This document shows, one piece after another, positions 24,648 to 34,738 of a DNA stretch of 61,485 bases; positions within the stretch are counted from its first letter, which is position 1, and the number at the start of each line of letters is the position of its first letter. Made by a program: the position numbers and the translations under genes. The notes under the pieces were generated by a model, which searched no databases, was not told the DNA's origin, and saw only the letters and a list, made by a program, of their open reading frames with translations. This DNA is from JBQTII01 sp052388275 (GTDB taxonomy: Bacteria > Actinomycetota > Actinomycetes > Sporichthyales > Sporichthyaceae): contig JBQTII010000018.1 of assembly GCA_052388275.1 (NCBI GenBank), forward strand, positions 1 through 61,485, given 5' to 3'.

Positions 24648-27600
24648 TTACCCCGGCGGCGCACTGCCGTATCCACCGCCGCCCGGCGTCTCGATGAGCA
24701 GGACGTCGCCGATCTGCGCGTCGATCCGCTCGCACCCGCCGAGCTCGGTCACCGTGCCGTGCGCGCGCAGGAGCCGGTTGCGGCCCAGCGCGCCGGGCGA
24801 GCCACCCGCCATGCCGTAGGGCGGAACCCGGCGGTGTGAGGACAGCAGGGAGAGGGTCACGGCCTCGGTGAATCGCAGGCGCCGGGCGGCCCCGTCGCCG
24901 CCCCGGAACTGCCCCGCGCCGCCACTGCCGGCCCGGATGGCGAACGTCTCGACGAGGACCGGGAAGCGTTCCTCCAGGATCTCCGGATCGGTCAGCCGGG
25001 AGTTGGTCATGTGGGTCTGCACCACCGGTGTCCCGGGGTAGCCCGGACCGGCTCCGGAGCCGGAGGCCACCGTCTCGTAGTACTGGGTGCGCGCGTTGCC
25101 GAAGCTGACGTTGTTCATCGTCCCGGAGCCTTCGGCGGAGATGCCGAGCGCCGCGTACAGCGCCCCGGTCACGGCCTGGGAGGTCTCGACGTTCCCGGCG
25201 ACGACGGCGGCGGGGTAGCGCGGGGAGAGCAGCGTGTCCGGCGGGATCACGATCCGCAGCGGGCGCAGGCAGCCGTCGTTGAGGGGTATGTCGGTGTCCA
25301 CCAGCGTGCGAAAGACGTAGAGCACGGCGGCGGTGACCACCGATGATGGGGCGTTGAAGTTCGTCGCGAGCATCGCGGTGGTCCCGGTGAAGTCGATGAT
25401 CGCGCTGCGCCGCTCGCGGTCGAGGCGGACCGAGACCTCGATGATGGCGCCGCAGTCCATCTCGTAGCGGTAATGCCCGTCGTCGAGGGCGTCGATGACC
25501 CGGCGCACCGCGTCGGCCGCGTTGTCCTGCACGTGGCCCATGTAGGCGCTCACGACGTCGAGCCCGTGCTCGTGCACGGCGCGCCGCAACTCGGTGACGC
25601 CTGCGACGTTGGCTGCCACCTGGGCGCGCAGATCGGCCAGGTTGGTCTGCGGCGCCCGTGACGGGTAAGGCCCGGACTCCAGTAACTGACGGGTACTGCC
25701 TTCATTGAAGGTGTGGTTGCGCACGAGCAGGTGCGAGTCGAAGCGGATGCCTTCCTCGTCGAGGGTGCGGCTGTTCGCCGGCATTGATCCCGGGGAGATC
25801 CCGCCGATCTCGGCGTGGTGCCCGCGCGAGGCGAGGAAGAACAGCGGCACGTCCGGAACGTGTGGCGCGGGTGCAGGCCCGAGATCGGCCGCGAACATCG
25901 GCGTGACCACGGTGATGTCGGGCAGGTGGGTGCCGCCGCGGTAGGGGTCGTTGACGGCGTAGACGTCCCCGTCCTCGATCGCGTCACCGTGCCGCTCCAG
26001 CACGGCCGCAACGCTGGCGCCCATTGAGCCCAGGTGTACCGGCATGTGCGGGGCGTTGGCGATCAAGTGGCCCGCGCGGTCGAACACGGCGCAGGAGAAG
26101 TCCAGTCGCTCGGCGATGTTCACCGACTGGGCCGTCGCGCGCAGCCGGGCACCCATCTGCTCGGCGATGGAGGCGAACAGGTTCGCAAAGATCTCCAGCC
26201 GAACCGGGTGCGAGTGCCTTGCGCGCGCCCCAGGGCGCGCACTGCCACGCTGCGCGACCCTGCTCAGCACCAGGTGACCGGTCTGGAGCGCTTGCGCGGT
26301 CCATCCCGGCTCTACCACGGTCGTCGCCCCGTCCTCCACGATCAGCGCCGGACCCGCGACCGTCTCGGTAAGAGCCGAACGCGTCAGCAGCGGCGCCTGA
26401 TGCCATGCCTGCTCCGCGTACAACCGGACCGTTCGCGATGGCGGCTGCCCGGGTGGTTCGACACTGGCTCGGGCGGGCGCCGCCCGCTGCCCCTGCGCGT
26501 CGGAGTCGGCGGCCACGGCCTCGACGGCCACGGCCTCGACGGCCACGGCCTCGACGGTGAGCGATCCGAGGACCAGCGGGCGGTCGAGGCGGAAGGAGAA
26601 CTCCTGCTCGTGCGCCGTGACGAAGGCCCTCGTCATCGCCGGGGTATCGCTCAGCGGGACCGTGAGGAGGGTGTCGGTTCCCTCGTAGCGCACGTGCGCG
26701 ATTCGCTCGACGCGAACGGTGGACTCGGCCAGCGCGTGTGCGAGCAGTTCCGCGATCGCCGCAGCCTCGAGCGCGGCCGCGAGGGCATCCACGTCGCCCT
26801 GAATGGACGGTTCCAGCGGGCGCTCGACGGCCTGGGTCCGCCGCGCGGTGCGCTCGGCCAGACCGATGCCGGCCGCGGAGAGCAACCCGGCCAGGGGCGG
26901 CACCAGCACCGTCGTCATGCCGAGCGCGTCCGCCACCGCACACGCATGCTGGCCGCCCGCCCCGCCGAAGGTGGTCAAGGCGTAGCGGGAAAGGTCCCGG
27001 CCCTTGGCGACCGTGATCCGCCGGATCGCGTTCGCCATGTTGTCGACCGCGACGGCCAGGAACCCCGCCGCCAGTTCTTCCACCGGAGGTCCGAGCGCCT
27101 GGTCGCTATCGCCGCCACTTCCTCGGACGTCCGCGCCGGCTTCCCCCGGACGTCCGAGCGCCTGGTCGTTATAGCCGCCACTTCCTCGGACGTCCCGGGG
27201 ATTCGTCAGGGGTGCCAGGGCGGCGAGGGCGGCACGGGAGGCCTCGGGGTCCAGGGGTTGGTCACCGGCCGGGCCGAACACGGCGGGGAAGTGCTCGGGA
27301 GCGAGCCGGCCGAGCACGACGTTGGCATCGGTGATCGTGGCCGGGCCGCCGCGCCGGTAACAGGCCGGCCCAGGGTGGGCTCGGGCGGACTGCGGGCCGG
27401 CGCGGAGGCGGCCGTCGACCACGCGCAGGATTGAGCCGCCACCGGCGGCCACGGTGTGGATGTCCAGCATCGGCATCTGCAGCCGGATCCCCGCGACCTC
27501 GGACTCGCTCACGCGTTCATAGGTCCCCGCGTAGTGCGAGACGTCCGTCGAGGTCCCGCCCATGTCGAAGCCGACGACCGAGGTGAACCCGGCGGCGGCC

Positions 27601-28460
27601 GAGGACCGCGCCATCCCGACGATCCCCCCTGCGGGTCCGGAGAGCACTGCGTCCTTGCCGCGGACCACAGCGCAGTCCCGCAGCCCGCCGGTCGAGGCCA
27701 TGACGAGCAGACGGACCCCCGCCAGGTCCGCCGCGAGCGCGTCGAGGTAGCGGCGCAGCCCGGGCGAGAGGTAGGCATCGAGCACCGTGGTGTCCCCGCG
27801 CGGGACGAGTTTGCGCAGCGGGCTGACTGCGGCGGAGGCCGCGACCTCGCCGAACCCCATCGACCGCGCCAGGGCGGCGGCGGCCGCCTCATGCGCCGGA
27901 TGCAGGGCGGCGTGCATGGTGACCACCGCGACCGCCTCGATCCCGTCCGCCTTGGCCGCCAACAGGGATTTCCGCAGGCCCGCCAGGTCCGCCGGTCGCA
28001 GCACGGTGCCGTCCGCGCTCACCCGTTCGTCGAAGGCGATCACGCGCTCGGCCAGCGGGAGCGCTCGCTCGATCCGCCGCGCGAAGATGTGGGGCCGGTT
28101 CTGGTATCCGATCGTGAGGGCGTCGGTGAAACCGGCGGTGATCACCAGGGCGGTGCGGGCGCCGCTGCGGGTGAGCAGTGCGTTCGTGGCCACCGTCGTC
28201 CCGACCCGCACCTCGGTGATCCGATCGGTAGGCAGCGCAGATCCGCGGGGGATCTGGAGCAGGTCCGCGATCCCGGCCAGGGTGGCATCGGCGTACCGGG
28301 CGGGATCCTCGGATAGCAGCTTGTGGGTGTGGACGTGCCCTCGCGGGTCCAAGGCGACGATGTCGGTGAACGTGCCGCCGCGATCGATGAAGAATCGCCA
28401 GCCGACGTCGTCAGAATCCGCAGTGACGTCAACGGTGGCCTCGGTGTGAATACCTTTCAC
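24648..28460 (-). CDS. Fused HyuA-HyuB hydantoinase / 5-oxoprolinase with repeat-derived insertion
   Basis: A 1270-residue protein joining both subunits of the ATP-dependent hydantoinase/oxoprolinase family, the length of eukaryotic-type 5-oxoprolinase. The HyuA half begins WRFFIDRGGTFTDIVALD and contains FDMGGTSTDVSHY; the HyuB half starts at VRLEIFANLFASIAEQMGAR and ends GDVLLIETPGGGGYGS. It probably opens 5-oxoproline to glutamate or a related cyclic amide. Residues about 423-458 come from two 42-bp palindromic elements, giving two DVRGSGG..DQALG segments. The frame continues upstream to 29648 without homology; GTG 28460 after GAGGAA is chosen. Confidence 0.88.
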   Translation of the reverse strand: MKGIHTEATVDVTADSDDVGWRFFIDRGGTFTDIVALDPRGHVHTHKLLSEDPARYADATLAGIADLLQIPRGSALPTDRITEVRVGTTVATNALLTRSGARTALVITAGFTDALTIGYQNRPHIFARRIERALPLAERVIAFDERVSADGTVLRPADLAGLRKSLLAAKADGIEAVAVVTMHAALHPAHEAAAAALARSMGFGEVAASAAVSPLRKLVPRGDTTVLDAYLSPGLRRYLDALAADLAGVRLLVMASTGGLRDCAVVRGKDAVLSGPAGGIVGMARSSAAAGFTSVVGFDMGGTSTDVSHYAGTYERVSESEVAGIRLQMPMLDIHTVAAGGGSILRVVDGRLRAGPQSARAHPGPACYRRGGPATITDANVVLGRLAPEHFPAVFGPAGDQPLDPEASRAALAALAPLTNPRDVRGSGGYNDQALGRPGEAGADVRGSGGDSDQALGPPVEELAAGFLAVAVDNMANAIRRITVAKGRDLSRYALTTFGGAGGQHACAVADALGMTTVLVPPLAGLLSAAGIGLAERTARRTQAVERPLEPSIQGDVDALAAALEAAAIAELLAHALAESTVRVERIAHVRYEGTDTLLTVPLSDTPAMTRAFVTAHEQEFSFRLDRPLVLGSLTVEAVAVEAVAVEAVAADSDAQGQRAAPARASVEPPGQPPSRTVRLYAEQAWHQAPLLTRSALTETVAGPALIVEDGATTVVEPGWTAQALQTGHLVLSRVAQRGSARPGARARHSHPVRLEIFANLFASIAEQMGARLRATAQSVNIAERLDFSCAVFDRAGHLIANAPHMPVHLGSMGASVAAVLERHGDAIEDGDVYAVNDPYRGGTHLPDITVVTPMFAADLGPAPAPHVPDVPLFFLASRGHHAEIGGISPGSMPANSRTLDEEGIRFDSHLLVRNHTFNEGSTRQLLESGPYPSRAPQTNLADLRAQVAANVAGVTELRRAVHEHGLDVVSAYMGHVQDNAADAVRRVIDALDDGHYRYEMDCGAIIEVSVRLDRERRSAIIDFTGTTAMLATNFNAPSSVVTAAVLYVFRTLVDTDIPLNDGCLRPLRIVIPPDTLLSPRYPAAVVAGNVETSQAVTGALYAALGISAEGSGTMNNVSFGNARTQYYETVASGSGAGPGYPGTPVVQTHMTNSRLTDPEILEERFPVLVETFAIRAGSGGAGQFRGGDGAARRLRFTEAVTLSLLSSHRRVPPYGMAGGSPGALGRNRLLRAHGTVTELGGCERIDAQIGDVLLIETPGGGGYGSAPPG
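27088..27192. repeat. Two 42-bp palindromic elements inside the hydantoinase gene
   Basis: Copies at 27088-27129 (left end GGTCCGA, one base altered) and 27151-27192 (perfect 7-bp ends) are 63 bp apart. Both lengths and the spacing are multiples of three. Relative to iolB, the host gene reads the opposite strand of the element in another frame. Confidence 0.9.
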
Positions 28461-28562
28461 CACTTCCTCAACTTCCAACCCGCGTGCCTCCACAGAAGAT
28501 CTGTGTCCCACGGGTAACTTCGACGGAGGGCTCGCACCTCGGACCGGAAGGCGGCCGCAACG

Positions 28563-29672
28563 ATGATCCAGGCTCGCGACCTGCGCAAGACCTACGGGGG
28601 CCTCGCCGCCGTGGACGATCTCAGTTTCGACGTCACCCCCGGCCTGGTCACCGGGTTTCTCGGACCCAACGGGGCGGGCAAGTCCACCACGATTCGCCTG
28701 ATGTTGGGGCTGGACTCCGGCGAGGGCACGACGTTGTTCGACGGCGTGCCGTACCGGGACCTGCGCCACCCGCTGCGCGAGGTCGGGGCAGTCCTGGACG
28801 AGCGGTGCTTCCACCCTGGGCGGCGTGCCCGCAGCCATCTGCTGATGCTCGCCGCCTCCCAGGGCATCGGGCGTAAGCGCGTGGACGAGGTCATCGAATG
28901 GGTGGGGCTCGGCCCGGTCGCCCGCAAGCGAACCCGGAACTACTCCCTCGGCATGACCCAACGCCTGGCGCTGGCGGCCGCCCTGCTCGGCGACCCCCGA
29001 GTACTCATCCTCGACGAACCGGCCAATGGCCTGGACCCAGCCGGTATCCAGTGGCTGCGGGGCTTCCTGAAGGCATTCGCCGCCGAGGGCCGCGCGGTGT
29101 TCGTGTCCAGCCACCAGCTCGGGGAGATGGCGCAGATCGCGGACCACCTGATCGTCATCGACCACGGCCGCCTCGTCGCGGACGAACCGACCGACGTCTT
29201 CGCCGGCCGCAGCTCGCGCGCGAACCGCGTGCTTGTGCGAACCCCGCATGTCGAGCGCATGCGGCGCCTGCTCACCGAGGTCGGTGCCGCGGTCGAGCGC
29301 TGCGCGGACCACCAGCTCGCGGTCGGGGGAGTGGACAAGGCGCTGATCGGGGAACTTGCCTTCCGCAACGGCATCGTGTTGCACGAGCTCACCGTCACCA
29401 CGGCCCCGCTCGAGGAGGCATTCCTGGAGTTGACCGCGCCGAGTCGGCACTCGCAGGTGGCGGCCTTCATCCCCGCGCAGGCGACCACCTCGGTGCGCTC
29501 GCACAGCGTGGTGAGCGAGGTCGTGGACGAGTGCTGGCAGGCCGGTGATCTTTCGTGGGACCTCGATGACCGGGACACCCAGTCCTTCGATCTCGCCGAG
29601 ATCTCCCAGGCCGTTGCCGCCCCGGCCGAGCCCCGCGCCGGTCGGCACGCTGCCGGAAAGGGTGCCCGCTGA
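28563..29672 (+). CDS. ABC transporter ATP-binding protein
   Basis: A 369-residue ATPase. Walker A GPNGAGKST (residues 34-42), signature YSLGMTQRLALAAAL, Walker B VLILDEPANGLDPAG and the switch His in FVSSHQL are all present. The first 230 residues are the nucleotide-binding domain; the rest ends with an unusual C-terminal extension of about 60 residues (SEVVDECWQAGDLSWDLDDRD). It resembles the ATPases of two-component export or antibiotic-resistance systems. The stop overlaps the permease start by one base (TGATG). The gene diverges from the hydantoinase gene. Confidence 0.92.
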   Translation: MIQARDLRKTYGGLAAVDDLSFDVTPGLVTGFLGPNGAGKSTTIRLMLGLDSGEGTTLFDGVPYRDLRHPLREVGAVLDERCFHPGRRARSHLLMLAASQGIGRKRVDEVIEWVGLGPVARKRTRNYSLGMTQRLALAAALLGDPRVLILDEPANGLDPAGIQWLRGFLKAFAAEGRAVFVSSHQLGEMAQIADHLIVIDHGRLVADEPTDVFAGRSSRANRVLVRTPHVERMRRLLTEVGAAVERCADHQLAVGGVDKALIGELAFRNGIVLHELTVTTAPLEEAFLELTAPSRHSQVAAFIPAQATTSVRSHSVVSEVVDECWQAGDLSWDLDDRDTQSFDLAEISQAVAAPAEPRAGRHAAGKGAR

Positions 29673-30523
29673 TGAACGAACGACGGGAAGTCACGCTCCA
29701 CACCTCGCCCTCCCTGGCCCGCACCACCCTCGGGGTGTTGCGCCTGGAATGGATCCGGTTGCGCTCGTTGCGCTCCACCTGGCTGCTCGCGCTGCTCGCC
29801 CTCGCCAGCGCCGGGTCAGTTGCGTGGTTCGTGGCCCGGGACATCGCCATCGGCGTCGAATCGCTCTCCGATTCCTCCACGGTGCTCACCACGCTCACCG
29901 GAGCCGCCGATCTCGGTCCCCTCTCGGTCATTGCGGTGTTGGCGGGATTGGTGGGGGTACTCGCCTTCGGCGCCGAGTACCGTCACGGGCTGATGCCCGC
30001 GACCCTGGTCGCCGTCCCCCGTCGGGGCGCGCTGCTCGTCGCGAAGCTGATCGTCGTCGCGGCCTTCGCGGCTTCGCTGGCGATCGCCTGCGTCGTCCTT
30101 GCCTACACCGTCGCCCGGATCGAGATCGGCGGCGCCTGGACCACGGCGGTGCTCACCGAGGGATCGATAGCCCGCGCATTGGCCGGGTATGTCGCCCTGG
30201 TCGTGCTGACCGCGGTGCTCGGGGTCTCGCTGGCCGCCATGGTGCGCACCGTGAGTGGTGCCGCGATCGCCCTGCTCGCGATCCCCGCCGTCCTCGAGCC
30301 CGCGCTGGTGTGGGTGGGCACCCGCGCCGACCTGCCCGTGGGCGACGCCGAGTCCTACCTGCCGTTCACCGCCGGCGTGCAGATGCTGCATGTCCCCGGC
30401 GCCGATGGCCCAGGTGCGGGCCTGACCCCGCTGGATTCCCTCGTGGCCGCCGGCGTGCTGGCCGGTTTCGTCGCCCTCGTCGCGCTCGTCGCGGCGGGGA
30501 TGTTCACCCGCCGCGACGCCTGA
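29672..30523 (+). CDS. ABC transporter permease (ABC-2 type)
   Basis: A 283-residue membrane protein with six predicted helices, beginning after a cytosolic RLEWIRLRSLRS segment with TWLLALLALASAGSVAWFV. FGAEYRHGLMPATLVAVPRRGALLVAKL is the amphipathic coupling region common to ABC-2 permeases of the bacitracin or lantibiotic-export type. It should form the channel of the transporter with the ATPase encoded immediately upstream. The exported substrate is not evident. Confidence 0.88.
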   Translation: MNERREVTLHTSPSLARTTLGVLRLEWIRLRSLRSTWLLALLALASAGSVAWFVARDIAIGVESLSDSSTVLTTLTGAADLGPLSVIAVLAGLVGVLAFGAEYRHGLMPATLVAVPRRGALLVAKLIVVAAFAASLAIACVVLAYTVARIEIGGAWTTAVLTEGSIARALAGYVALVVLTAVLGVSLAAMVRTVSGAAIALLAIPAVLEPALVWVGTRADLPVGDAESYLPFTAGVQMLHVPGADGPGAGLTPLDSLVAAGVLAGFVALVALVAAGMFTRRDA

Positions 30524-30628
30524 ACCCGGACCCCCCGCGAAGCGACGCCGGATGGGTGTTTGCCGTCCACCCGCAGGTCGCACACGCGTCCATATCGGCT
30601 GCCACGGGCAATGTGATTCGCTGGGGCC

Positions 30629-31195
30629 ATGGGCTTTCAGATCACGAATGACGCGGCCGCGGATGCCGTGCTCGATTCCTACCCGCTCGCCATCGTCATC
30701 GGGATGCAACTCGATCAGCAATACCCGATCGAGCACGCGTTCCGGGGCGGCGCGAAGATCCTGAGCAGGTTCGGCTCGCTGGACCCGGCCGCGATCGCCG
30801 CAGTCGACCCGCAGCAGTTCGCCGAGCTGTGTCGCACTCCGCCCGCGATTCACCGTTACCCGGTGGCCAAGGCTGCCCGCGTCCAGGAACTCGCCCAGCT
30901 GGTGGAGGCAAAGTACGGCGGGGACGTGACCCGGATCTGGAACGAGGCCACCACCGGCGCGCAGCTGCACCGGCGGCTGCTGGAGCTGCCTGGAGTCGGC
31001 GACCAGACGGCGCGGATCCTCATCGCCCTGCTGGCGAAGCAGCTCAATGTGCGCCCGCGCGGATGGAAGGCGGCGGCGGGGGACTACGCGCTCAACGGTT
31101 ACCGCTCGGTGGCCGACGTGACCGGTCCCGAGACGCTGATCAGGGTGCGTGAGCACAAGAAGGCCATGAAGGCGGCGGCCCGGACCTCACCCTGA
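30629..31195 (+). CDS. HhH-GPD-type base-excision repair protein
   Basis: A 188-residue protein with the fold of HhH-GPD DNA glycosylases. LELPGVGDQTARILIALLAK is the helix-hairpin-helix motif, and YPLAIVIGMQLDQQYPIEHAF corresponds to the N-terminal helical segment. The usual catalytic Lys/Asp arrangement and the C-terminal Cys cluster of EndoIII are not visible, so the activity may be altered. Short proteins of this type occur widely in actinobacteria. It stands before the sigma factor gene with 180 bp between them. Confidence 0.82.
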   Translation: MGFQITNDAAADAVLDSYPLAIVIGMQLDQQYPIEHAFRGGAKILSRFGSLDPAAIAAVDPQQFAELCRTPPAIHRYPVAKAARVQELAQLVEAKYGGDVTRIWNEATTGAQLHRRLLELPGVGDQTARILIALLAKQLNVRPRGWKAAAGDYALNGYRSVADVTGPETLIRVREHKKAMKAAARTSP

Positions 31196-31376
31196 GGACG
31201 ATCCATGATCCCTCTCACGCTCTGGGCGGGTCGGCGAGGCCCAATCCGACACCATTGACCGCGACGTGCCAAAATGCAGGGCGCCGCGGATGAGTTGACG
31301 CCCGTTCGGGCGCTTTCCCCGCGTGCTTTCCCCGGGGTTGCAGCCCAGGGGTGTGTTGATCGTCGAGAGGTAGTTC

Positions 31377-32876
<1,500 letters not shown>

Positions 32877-32902
32877 TCGGCCGCAGGTCGATTCCGGGCG
32901 CG

Positions 32903-32952
32903 ATGTCGAAGCTGCGGCGCCTTTTCCCATGCAGGTGCTGCGCGATTACCTC
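32903..32952 (+). pseudogene. Degenerate second copy of the sigma factor gene's 3' tail
   Basis: ATGTCGAAGCTGCG at 32903 and GCAGGTGCTGCGCGATTACC at 32931 match ATGTCCAAGCTGCG (32820) and GCAGGTGCTACGCGACTACC (32849) at the end of the sigma gene, in the same order, with one base lost between them. Several differences are synonymous in the sigma frame. This looks like a remnant of a second, related sigma gene tail. Confidence 0.6.
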
Positions 32953-32981
32953 GCACAGGGCCCCTCAAGGCCGCATGAGCC

Positions 32982-33011
32982 GGCCCGCACCCCGAGAGCG
33001 AGGTGCGGGCC
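32982..33011. terminator. Hairpin terminator between sigma factor and DUF4394 genes
   Basis: GGCCCGCACC and GGTGCGGGCC form a perfect 10-bp stem with a 10-base loop. It lies between convergent genes, with no T-run on either side. Confidence 0.7.
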
Positions 33012-33034
33012 AGCTGGTGCGCAGGTGCGGATTC

Positions 33035-33937
33035 TCAGCGCTGGTTGAGCGGAATGGCCAGTCCGGTGATCTCGCCGGCGTTGGCGGCGAAGCGGCCGAG
33101 GCTGCGCAGGCTGCCGTCGAGCAGATCCACGAGGTAGAAGGTGCTCCGCGAGCCGTTGCTCAGGGCGGCGTAGGCGACATTGCGCCTGGACTGCCCGCCG
33201 TTGAGGAAGGAGTAGATGTCGAAACCGCTGGCGGCCGACACGTCAGTGCCCAGCTTGCCGGTCGCCACCGTCGCCCCGCCATTGGCCGGGGACTGCAGCA
33301 CGACCTGGTCGCGGGCCGTGTCGATGTCGAACAATGTGGTGCCGGTGTCGGTCTTGGCCAACTTGTCGTTGTTGGTGTAGGCGGCGCCCGTGATCCCCAA
33401 CGCGGGCTCGGTGCTCGGCGGTGTGGTCGCCGGAACGACCGGCCGCGTGAGCTGGGTGTCGGCAGCCGTGACGCCGTCGGCGACGTTCACCCGCAGGTTC
33501 TGCCCGGTGTTGCTGACGATCCGCAGGCGATCGACGGTGGAGTTGAAGTCGACGCCGAAGGATTCGCCCGCGAGGTCGACCGACATGGTGGCCACGCGGT
33601 CCGCCGCGGCGGTCTTGGCCGACACGGTGTAGATCCCGCCCTGGTCTCCGACGCCGTACAGCTTGCCGTCCTCGGGACGGTAGTCGATGCCGATGAGCTC
33701 GTTGTCTCCCATGGTCAGGCCGCTGACGGTGCCGATGGTCCGGGCGGCGCCGGGCTTGGAGACCTTCAGGCACAGCAACTTGTTGCCCTCGGTGAGCGCG
33801 ATGGCCTCCAGGCCGGCCGCGTTGTCCTTACCGCACTCCTTCTTCGGAGCTGCAGGGGCCGCGGTCGCGGCGGGAAGTGCAGTGAGAACGAGCGCGCCGA
33901 CGGCGGCGGCGGCGAGCGCGGTACGAGCAGGCTTCAT
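33035..33937 (-). CDS. Secreted DUF4394 domain protein
   Basis: A 300-residue exported protein. MKPARTALAAAAVGALVLTA followed by LPAATAAPAAP is a Sec signal peptide with likely cleavage after ATAAPA. The mature part has repeating beta-propeller-like units (GIDYRPEDGKLYGVGDQGGI, ALGITGAAYTNNDKLAKTDT, FDIDTARDQVVLQSPANGG) typical of DUF4394. Function of the family is not established. ATG 33937 with GGAGA upstream is chosen over the longer open frame to 34060. It is convergent with the sigma factor gene and is probably transcribed alone. Confidence 0.82.
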   Translation of the reverse strand: MKPARTALAAAAVGALVLTALPAATAAPAAPKKECGKDNAAGLEAIALTEGNKLLCLKVSKPGAARTIGTVSGLTMGDNELIGIDYRPEDGKLYGVGDQGGIYTVSAKTAAADRVATMSVDLAGESFGVDFNSTVDRLRIVSNTGQNLRVNVADGVTAADTQLTRPVVPATTPPSTEPALGITGAAYTNNDKLAKTDTGTTLFDIDTARDQVVLQSPANGGATVATGKLGTDVSAASGFDIYSFLNGGQSRRNVAYAALSNGSRSTFYLVDLLDGSLRSLGRFAANAGEITGLAIPLNQR

Positions 33938-34120
33938 CACAGAATCTCCAGTTTGATGGGCATCGGGCCGCCCCTTATTCGGTGCGGTCGGGCAGCCGGA
34001 TCGCGCGGGTGAGGGGTCGATGAGCCCCATCTGGGGGTGCGGCGGTCGGCACACGCACACGCGGCGACCACCCCTGCGGGTGGCCGCCGCGTGAGCGAGG
34101 CGTTGGTCGGGCGGAGCGGC

Positions 34121-34351
34121 TCAGCGCTCGTCGTCAGCCGCACGAGCCGGTGTGGCCGCGAGCTTGCCGGACTGGTCGTGGAACTCCGCGGCGATCGCCC
34201 GCAGCTTGTCCTCGTAGGCGCGTCCGTGGTGGGCGCAGAACAGCAGGTCGGAGCCGCCGTCGAGGACGACGCGAATGTAAGCCTGGGCTCCGCACCGGTC
34301 GCACCGGTCGGTGGCGGTCAGGGCGGTGGTCGTGGCGAGCATTGTGGTCAC
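34121..34351 (-). CDS. DUF7455 zinc-ribbon-like protein
   Basis: A 76-residue protein with CDRCGAQAYIRVVLDGG and LLFCAHHGRAYED, a Cys-x2-Cys and Cys/His arrangement that should bind one zinc. GTG 34351 follows GATGAGG by five bases; ATG 34342 is the alternative. Small proteins of this family are encoded between the principal sigma factor and ParE genes in many actinobacteria. Function unknown; binding to RNA polymerase or nucleic acid is only a guess from location and fold. Confidence 0.82.
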   Translation of the reverse strand: MTTMLATTTALTATDRCDRCGAQAYIRVVLDGGSDLLFCAHHGRAYEDKLRAIAAEFHDQSGKLAATPARAADDER

Positions 34352-34738
34352 GGTCGCCTCATCTCGTCGAGGTGGTTCACATGGCGTCTGCGCTGAACGT
34401 GGAGCTGACATTGAGTGAACAAGCCGGCGATGCGCTTTCGTTCCCGCGCGATCACCGTACCCGGTGTGTTCTTGCGAACATCGGGGCCCTGATCACATCG
34501 CGCCAACTCTTGTCCGTGCTGGGTTCTAGCCGTGCCCTACCCGAAAGACGCTGGTGGCAACTTCCGTGCAGGTTCTTCGCTGTGATGTCGTTCTTGGACT
34601 GTTCATCCCCGCTTTCGGTTCCCTGGTGCGGGAAGGATCGGCCGATCGCTGGTGGCGTATCGGTCGCAAGGACGATGCCAGATCCGCAGGCGGCGCGGCG
34701 GGATCGGCGCGCCCATCCGGGCTGGGTAGCCTGCCCCT
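34352..34738. other. 387-bp divergent spacer between DUF7455 gene and parE
   Basis: No gene is supported here; open frames lack homology. The segment is visibly less GC-rich than its surroundings (TTCTTGCGAACATC, GTGATGTCGTTCTTGGACTG). It should contain the promoters of both flanking genes; only the parE -10 box can be assigned with any confidence. Confidence 0.6.
34727..34738 (+). promoter_or_regulatory. Predicted -10 box for leaderless parE transcript
   Basis: TAGCCT at 34727-34732 is followed by six bases and the GTG start at 34739. No ribosome-binding site is visible before the GTG, so transcription probably starts at the first base of the gene. Confidence 0.55.

Noticed and set aside
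26034..27434. 466-codon plus-strand open frame inside the hydantoinase gene
   Set aside because: Shadow of the minus-strand gene; composition is Arg/Gly/His-rich with no recognisable domain.
28461..29648. Upstream extension of the hydantoinase reading frame by nearly 400 codons
   Set aside because: The extension is antisense to the ABC ATPase gene and has no HyuA-like sequence; it is open because of high GC in the wobble positions.
33938..34060. Longer N-terminus for the DUF4394 protein
   Set aside because: A clean signal peptide starts at 33937 with its own ribosome-binding site.
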